Assembly (NCBI GenBank): GCA_047974405.1
Contig: JBKECI010000091.1
Coordinates: forward strand, 1 to 64,000
Direction: 5' to 3'
From: UPXZ01 sp047974405
Lineage (GTDB): Bacteria > Bacteroidota > Bacteroidia > Bacteroidales > Paludibacteraceae
Length of the DNA: 64,000 bases
Part shown: positions 59,131-64,000 of the stretch, piece after piece
How positions within the stretch are numbered: position 1 is the stretch's first letter
How the letters are laid out: every line of letters starts with the position of its first letter
The notes under the pieces: generated by a model
Seen by the model: only the letters and a program-made list of their open reading frames with translations
Database searches by the model: none
What the model was told of the DNA's origin: nothing
Made by a program: the position numbers and the translations under genes

Positions 59131-61590
59131 TTATACTCCCATTTTACTTCTTCTTATCAACTCAGCATCGGTCATATTTTCGGTTGGGATATAACCTTTT
59201 AGTGGCTGTATACGTTCATTAACCATATCCAAAAACCAACTTGTTTGTGGAAAGAATGATGTTTCCAACTCGTATGCAGGGGTAATCCAGTTGCGAGATC
59301 CAAGTACGCATACCGGCGCATCCAAATAGTCAAATGCCAATTGGCTGATGTTTGCCGCTAAATCGTTGAGAAAAGAACCTCGAGCTGTGGCATCGCTTGC
59401 CACAATAATTTTTCCTGTTTTCTTTACAGATGCAATTACTTTTTCGTAGTTGAACGGCGATAAACTACGAGCATCGATCACTTCGGCGCTCATTCCGTAT
59501 TTTTCTTCCAATTCTTTTGCTGCCTGCAAAGCAGGATAGAGTGTATGTCCAATTGTGAGGAAGGTAATGTTTTCTCCTTCTTTTTTTACATCTGGTTCAC
59601 CCAGCGGTATTTCGTAATATCCGGCAGGAACTCCTCCTTCATGAAATTGCTCTCCAATATCGTAGATGCGCTGACTTTCAAAGAAAATCACAGGATCGGT
59701 TCCTTGCAGAGCACTGTTCATCAGTCCTTTGGCATCATAAGGGGTCACGGGAAAACATACTTTAATTCCTGGAATGTGAGCTACTAATGATGTCCAATCT
59801 TGCGAGTGTTGTGCGCCGTATTTGGAGCCTACAGAGACTCTTATAACTACTGGTAACTTCAATACATTTCCACTCATTGCCTGCCATTTGGGGAGTTGGT
59901 TGAAGATTTCGTCGCCGGCACGACCTATAAAATCACAATACATAATTTCGGGAATAACGCGTCCTCCGCACATTGCATAGCCAATAGCCGTTCCGACAAT
60001 GGATGCTTCGGAAATGGGAGAATTGAAGAGGCGATGATATGGCAGTGCTTCGGTCATTCCACCATAGACGGCAAATGCTCCGCCCCAATCGCGATTTTCT
60101 TCTCCATAAGCAATGAGTGAGGCATCTTTATAAAATCGATCCATTATAGCCTCAAAAATTCCGTCGCGGAGTTGATATTGTTTCATTTTGCTGAATGGTT
60201 TTCCATCCGTATCAAATGCAAAACGTTCTTTGGCAGCGATTTTTTTTACACGTGAATTTTCTTCCAACGGCATCAACACATCGGGCTTGGCTGCTGACAT
60301 TGAATCCACAGAATCGTTTGAAAACATCATATCGCCAATGACTTCTGGATTTTCCATATAAGGAGAAACTTCAGGGTCAATAGCTTTGAGAAACATTTCG
60401 TAAATTAACGCTTTAATATCTGTTTGAATTGCATTCAACTCGTCTTGCGATGTTACCTTTGCCTCTGTCAGTTGATTACCATAAGCGGTAATGCAGTCTT
60501 GATTTTCCCAAGCCTCCACCTCCTCTTTGGAACGGTACGAAGAGGCATCCGAAGGGGAGTGTCCGCTGTAACGGTATGTAAGTATATCTAATAGTACAGG
60601 ACCACGTTTTTCTTCAATAATTTTTCGTTTTCGCTTATAAGCGTCAATTACAGCCAGCGGATTGTAGCCATCCACACGTTCAGCGTGCATTTGGTCTGCA
60701 TTGACACCGGCTCCGATACGGGCTGCTACCTGATACCCCATTGTTTCGCCACAAGTTTGTCCGCCCATGCCGTATTGGTTGTTCATTATGTTTATGATTA
60801 CGGGCAAGCCGCCTTTCATATCGCCTTCCCACAATTGGTTGAACTGGTCCATTGCTGAAAACATTATTCCTTCCCATACCGGACCGCAGGCCATAGAGGC
60901 ATCACCGATATTGGCAACAACCAATCCCGGTTTGCGATTAACTTTTTTGTAGAGTGCGGCCCCTACTGCAATATCTCCCGATCCGCCTACGATGGCATTG
61001 TTGGGATAAACGCCAAAGGGGGTGAAAAATGCGTGCATAGAGCCACCTAAGCCACGGTTAAAACCGGTAGATCGAGCGAAAATTTCTGCCAGCGTTCCGT
61101 AAATAAGAAAACGGCGCGCCAATTCTTTGGTGTTGCCATTAAAGTCTTTTTTCACAACAGCCAATACTACTCCATCAAAAAACGACTCCATAATATCTGT
61201 TAATTCTTTGTCGCTCAATTTGTGAATTGCCGACATTCCTTTGGCAAGAATTTCTCCGTGGGAGCGATGGCTGCCAAAAATGAAATCATCTACGTCAAGT
61301 GTCCAAGCCATACCTACCGCAGCGCTCTCTTGCCCTATCGACAAGTGAGCAGGCCCGGGATGGTTGTAGGCGGTTCCGTTATATTCTCCTTTGGTTTTGA
61401 TGAGGTTAAGCATGGTCTCAAATTCGCGAATCAGTGCCATATCGTGGTAGATGGCTTTAAATTCTTCGTTGGTAAAATTTTCTTTTTCGTCTTTTACTGT
61501 TTTTTGATATTGATTTACGGGGATTGACCGAAATTCTACAAAACCCGGTTTGCGGGTATCTTTCGGATCGATAAATTGTACTTTTGGCAT
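59131..61590 (-). CDS. 2-oxoacid dehydrogenase E1, fused alpha and beta subunits
   Basis: An 819-residue protein joining E1-alpha (about 35-430) and E1-beta (about 475-819). The TPP motif runs from GDASMACGPVWEG near 240 to NNQYGMG near 278; the alpha part also shows HNHPGPAHLSIGQE-like sequence (PGPAHLSIGQESAA, near 78) and HRSHGEIL near 108. The beta part has EENRDWGGAFAVYGG near 500 and the beta-subunit SPISEASIVGTAIGYA near 525. The complex is completed by Lpd and E2 just upstream. The substrate (pyruvate or branched-chain 2-oxoacids) cannot be fixed from sequence alone. Confidence 0.92.
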   Translation of the reverse strand: MPKVQFIDPKDTRKPGFVEFRSIPVNQYQKTVKDEKENFTNEEFKAIYHDMALIREFETMLNLIKTKGEYNGTAYNHPGPAHLSIGQESAAVGMAWTLDVDDFIFGSHRSHGEILAKGMSAIHKLSDKELTDIMESFFDGVVLAVVKKDFNGNTKELARRFLIYGTLAEIFARSTGFNRGLGGSMHAFFTPFGVYPNNAIVGGSGDIAVGAALYKKVNRKPGLVVANIGDASMACGPVWEGIMFSAMDQFNQLWEGDMKGGLPVIINIMNNQYGMGGQTCGETMGYQVAARIGAGVNADQMHAERVDGYNPLAVIDAYKRKRKIIEEKRGPVLLDILTYRYSGHSPSDASSYRSKEEVEAWENQDCITAYGNQLTEAKVTSQDELNAIQTDIKALIYEMFLKAIDPEVSPYMENPEVIGDMMFSNDSVDSMSAAKPDVLMPLEENSRVKKIAAKERFAFDTDGKPFSKMKQYQLRDGIFEAIMDRFYKDASLIAYGEENRDWGGAFAVYGGMTEALPYHRLFNSPISEASIVGTAIGYAMCGGRVIPEIMYCDFIGRAGDEIFNQLPKWQAMSGNVLKLPVVIRVSVGSKYGAQHSQDWTSLVAHIPGIKVCFPVTPYDAKGLMNSALQGTDPVIFFESQRIYDIGEQFHEGGVPAGYYEIPLGEPDVKKEGENITFLTIGHTLYPALQAAKELEEKYGMSAEVIDARSLSPFNYEKVIASVKKTGKIIVASDATARGSFLNDLAANISQLAFDYLDAPVCVLGSRNWITPAYELETSFFPQTSWFLDMVNERIQPLKGYIPTENMTDAELIRRSKMGV

Positions 61591-61638
61591 TTTATTTTGT
61601 TTTTTATTTTGTTAATCAATTGTTTTATTTGCCATACA

Positions 61639-62997
61639 TTACTTTATAGCAAATATTGTTTCTTTAAATATTTCGCTTACGGTAGGATGTGGAAAAACAA
61701 TCTCTTCCATCTCTTTCAGTGTCATTTCTTGTTCTATCGCCATACAGGCTCCGTAAATTATTTCGCCAGATGGATTGCCCAGCATATGAACTCCGATGAC
61801 TTCTCCGTGTTTTGCTCCTACAAGTACTTTGCAAAGTCCGTTACCTCCCTCGTTTTCGGCAACAAAGCGACCGGCATACGCCATCGGTAGTTTGGCTATT
61901 TTGTAACCGATTCCTTTGGCTTGAGCAGATTCTTCCGTTTCGCCAACGCCCGCCACTTCAGGATTGGTGTAAACAACGCCGGGAATGGCGTTGTAACGCA
62001 TAATGTCGTTACGTTTCAGCAAATTATTGACTACTACTTCTCCCTCTCGACTTGCTGTGTGAGCCAGTAGTGAAAATCCGGTAACATCACCTGCAGCAAA
62101 AACTCCGGGTATGTTGGTGCGCATCTTTTCATCTACTTTGATGCCTCCACGTGTCATCTCCACGCGAAGATTCTCAAGCCCAAAACCTTGCGTTACTGCC
62201 CGTCTTCCCACGCTCACTAGTATTTTTTCACTTTCTACGCTTTTTGTCTTTTCATTTTGCTCAAAAATCACTTTGTTGCCATCTACTTGAGTTACTTTGG
62301 CGTTGAGGTTGAACACAACCCCTTTTTTGGTATAAGCATCGCGGAGCATCGACGAAATTTCAAAATCCAACCCTCCCAAAATTTCGGGAAGCATTTCTAT
62401 TACTGTAACTTTTGTGCCGAGGCTGCTGTAGAAACCGGCAAATTCCATCCCTATCACCCCTCCTCCGATGATTGTCAGCGATTTAGGCTGCTCTTTCAAA
62501 TCAAGTATTTCACGGTTGGTAAGGATGCTGTCTCCAGGCTCTGTCAATCCTTGAATAGGGGGTACAAATGCCTCTGAACCTGTGCAAATCAGTAAATTGG
62601 CTCCCAAATAGTTTTCGCCGTTGCAGGTAACTTTTATCCCTTCGGTGTTTCGTCCTAAAATCGTTGCTTCGCCTTCGATAACAATTACGTTATTTTCTTT
62701 CATTTTACTTTTTACGCCTGCAACCAATTTGCGTACTACTTTATTTTTCCGTGAAATTATTTTTTCAAAATCAAACCGGATGTTGTCGCTATACACTCCG
62801 TATTTATCGGCATGCAGCGTATTTTCGTAGGTTTTCGCACTATATAGCAAAGTTTTGGTCGGGATACAGCCCTCGTTTAGGCAAACGCCTCCCAAACTTT
62901 TTTTCTCAAACAGGAGTACATTCAGTCCATTGTGTCCGGCGCGCTCTGCTGCAACATATCCTGCAGGTCCGCCCCCTATAATGATTAAGTCAAACAT
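61639..62997 (-). CDS. lpdA: Dihydrolipoyl dehydrogenase (E3)
   Basis: Flavoprotein that reoxidises dihydrolipoamide to make NADH. 452 residues. FAD motif IIGGGPAGYVAAERAG (about 5-20), redox disulfide GGVCLNEGCIPTKTL (about 36-50), NAD motif GGGVIGMEFAGF near 173, and the C-terminal catalytic His-Glu in HPTVSE near 436. Lies 24 bp after E2 and 48 bp before E1 on the minus strand, so it serves this complex. Confidence 0.96.
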   Translation of the reverse strand: MFDLIIIGGGPAGYVAAERAGHNGLNVLLFEKKSLGGVCLNEGCIPTKTLLYSAKTYENTLHADKYGVYSDNIRFDFEKIISRKNKVVRKLVAGVKSKMKENNVIVIEGEATILGRNTEGIKVTCNGENYLGANLLICTGSEAFVPPIQGLTEPGDSILTNREILDLKEQPKSLTIIGGGVIGMEFAGFYSSLGTKVTVIEMLPEILGGLDFEISSMLRDAYTKKGVVFNLNAKVTQVDGNKVIFEQNEKTKSVESEKILVSVGRRAVTQGFGLENLRVEMTRGGIKVDEKMRTNIPGVFAAGDVTGFSLLAHTASREGEVVVNNLLKRNDIMRYNAIPGVVYTNPEVAGVGETEESAQAKGIGYKIAKLPMAYAGRFVAENEGGNGLCKVLVGAKHGEVIGVHMLGNPSGEIIYGACMAIEQEMTLKEMEEIVFPHPTVSEIFKETIFAIK

Positions 62998-63021
62998 ATT
63001 ATTTATTTCGGTTACTATTTT

Positions 63022-64000
63022 TTAGAATTCAATTTCCAAACTTTCAATTTCTGTGGCAATTTGTTTTAGAAAACGGGTAGCTTCGCCTCCGTCTAATGCA
63101 CGGTGGTCGTAGGTAAGGCTGAGTCCTATATGTGGTACAAATGCGTAAATGCCATCACCTAAATCTTTGGGACGGGGAACAATAGTGTTTACTCCCAAAA
63201 TGGCAGATTGTGGTAGATTTATGACAGGGGTGAATATCTCTACGCCGTAGTTTCCGAGGTTGGAAACGGTAAATGTTCCGGCTTCTGCTGATAGTATTTC
63301 GGGATTGACACTCCCTTTGCGGCAGGCATTGGCAGTTTCTTTCAGTTGGTTTGCTAAGCCTGTGATGGATAAGTCGTCGGCATTGCGAGTTACGGGAACC
63401 ATCAAACCACGCTCGGTATCAACGGCAAGCCCGAGATGAACTTTATTGAAATAGCGGATGGTATCGCCCATAAATTGAGTATTTACATTCGGAAATTTTT
63501 TCAAAGCTTTGACTACAGCAAAGCATACCATATCGTTGAGTGTGATGTTGGTAGTAAGTGTTCCGGTATCCATCGCAGCTTTTATCTGTTTGCGCAATTC
63601 AATAATTTTGCGTGCATCGGCTCCGAGATGATGGGTAAGTTGTGCCGAATTTTGGAGAGATGCGTGCATAGCTTTGGCAATGATTTTGCGCATATTAGAA
63701 ATTTTCTTTTCTTCAAAATCTCCTGAATACACGGGATTAACCGGAGCAGACAAATCTGTAGAGCGGGCTGTGCCTGCCAGTCCTGTACCAGAAACCGGAG
63801 GTTGTGTGTTTTCTTCCGTTGCTATCTTTTTTGCCAAAGGGGTCATTTTTGGTCGATTTGCCAATACTGCCTGAATATCTTTTTCGATAATGCGTCCTTT
63901 GGGACCCGAACCTGAAAGTTGTGAAATGTCCAAAGCCTCTTTTTCTGCCAAATTTTTGGCGCGAGGAGAGATAAAAGTTATTTCTTGTTCCAACTTTTGT
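63022..64000 (-). CDS. Dihydrolipoamide acyltransferase (E2), cut by window edge
   Basis: The core subunit that passes the acyl group to CoA; incomplete, since the frame runs past the window end. What remains is the peripheral-subunit-binding domain (ISPRAKNLAEKEALDISQLSGSGPKGRI-type sequence, residues about 8-36), a flexible Pro/Gly/Thr linker (about 60-90) and the catalytic domain ending with the active-site pattern DHRALDGGEATRF (about 297-309). At least one lipoyl domain should lie beyond position 64000. The TTG at 63993 is not a start. Heads the visible part of the operon E2-lpdA-E1. Confidence 0.93.
   Translation of the reverse strand, partial: QKLEQEITFISPRAKNLAEKEALDISQLSGSGPKGRIIEKDIQAVLANRPKMTPLAKKIATEENTQPPVSGTGLAGTARSTDLSAPVNPVYSGDFEEKKISNMRKIIAKAMHASLQNSAQLTHHLGADARKIIELRKQIKAAMDTGTLTTNITLNDMVCFAVVKALKKFPNVNTQFMGDTIRYFNKVHLGLAVDTERGLMVPVTRNADDLSITGLANQLKETANACRKGSVNPEILSAEAGTFTVSNLGNYGVEIFTPVINLPQSAILGVNTIVPRPKDLGDGIYAFVPHIGLSLTYDHRALDGGEATRFLKQIATEIESLEIEF

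Overview
The window is a chromosomal segment of a low-GC bacterium of the phylum Bacteroidota, most likely order Bacteroidales. Several independent signs agree. Genes are preceded by the Bacteroidetes -7 promoter element TAnnTTTG and, with few exceptions, not by Shine-Dalgarno sequences. There are family-typical proteins: DUF4251 lipoprotein, winged-helix DUF2582-type protein, alginate-export-like porin, AraC regulator with an N-terminal metal-binding domain, fused E1 alpha/beta dehydrogenase, and an ArgE of the Bacteroides type. System II (CcsBA) cytochrome c maturation sits next to NrfHA. No rRNA, tRNA, CRISPR array, transposase or prophage was seen. The content is mostly core metabolism and housekeeping.

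Layout. 1-9 kb (minus strand, except two small plus-strand genes at 2.5-3.5 kb): nadA, a short-chain dehydrogenase, a lipoprotein, a GNAT acetyltransferase followed by an odd inverted-repeat element, argE, tsaE, uvrC, two palindromic parS-like sites, mnmG. 9.6-16.3 kb (minus): a YitT-family membrane protein, leuS, an M16 peptidase. 16.4-21.4 kb: msrC (plus), then a DUF4287 protein and sufBCD (minus) for Fe-S assembly. 21.5-28.2 kb: a MATE transporter (plus), then a copper module (AraC/HMA regulator, copA, copZ-like), pyk and aroQ (minus). 28.6-32.3 kb (plus): a small membrane protein, CorA, a free-standing methionine-synthase activation domain and a membrane-bound metallophosphoesterase. 32.4-38.1 kb (minus): respiratory nitrite ammonification, nrfH-nrfA-ccsB-ccsA-porin, with a divergent Crp/Fnr regulator at 38.3 kb. 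39.7-46.9 kb: lon, DUF4126, winged-helix and HD proteins, tag, priA. 47.4-49.2 kb: two secreted proteins of unknown role. 49.3-58.7 kb: folB, an alpha/beta hydrolase, the overlapping pdxB-dacB-birA operon, a secreted endonuclease I, ssb, a gamma carbonic anhydrase, and a lipid pair cdsA-plsC. 59.1-64 kb (minus): a 2-oxoacid dehydrogenase complex (E2, cut by the window edge; lipoamide dehydrogenase; fused E1).

The most distinctive non-coding signals are the twin GTTCCACGTGGAAC sites between uvrC and mnmG (probable ParB binding sites), a candidate small RNA upstream of cdsA with a full consensus promoter, the lon upstream region (G-quadruplex motif, -7 element and 9-bp inverted repeat stacked in about 80 bp), and an imperfect 120-bp inverted element behind the GNAT gene. 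Several start codons were moved downstream because TAnnTTTG elements lie inside the longest possible reading frames. All functional calls come from reading motifs by eye; no database search was run.
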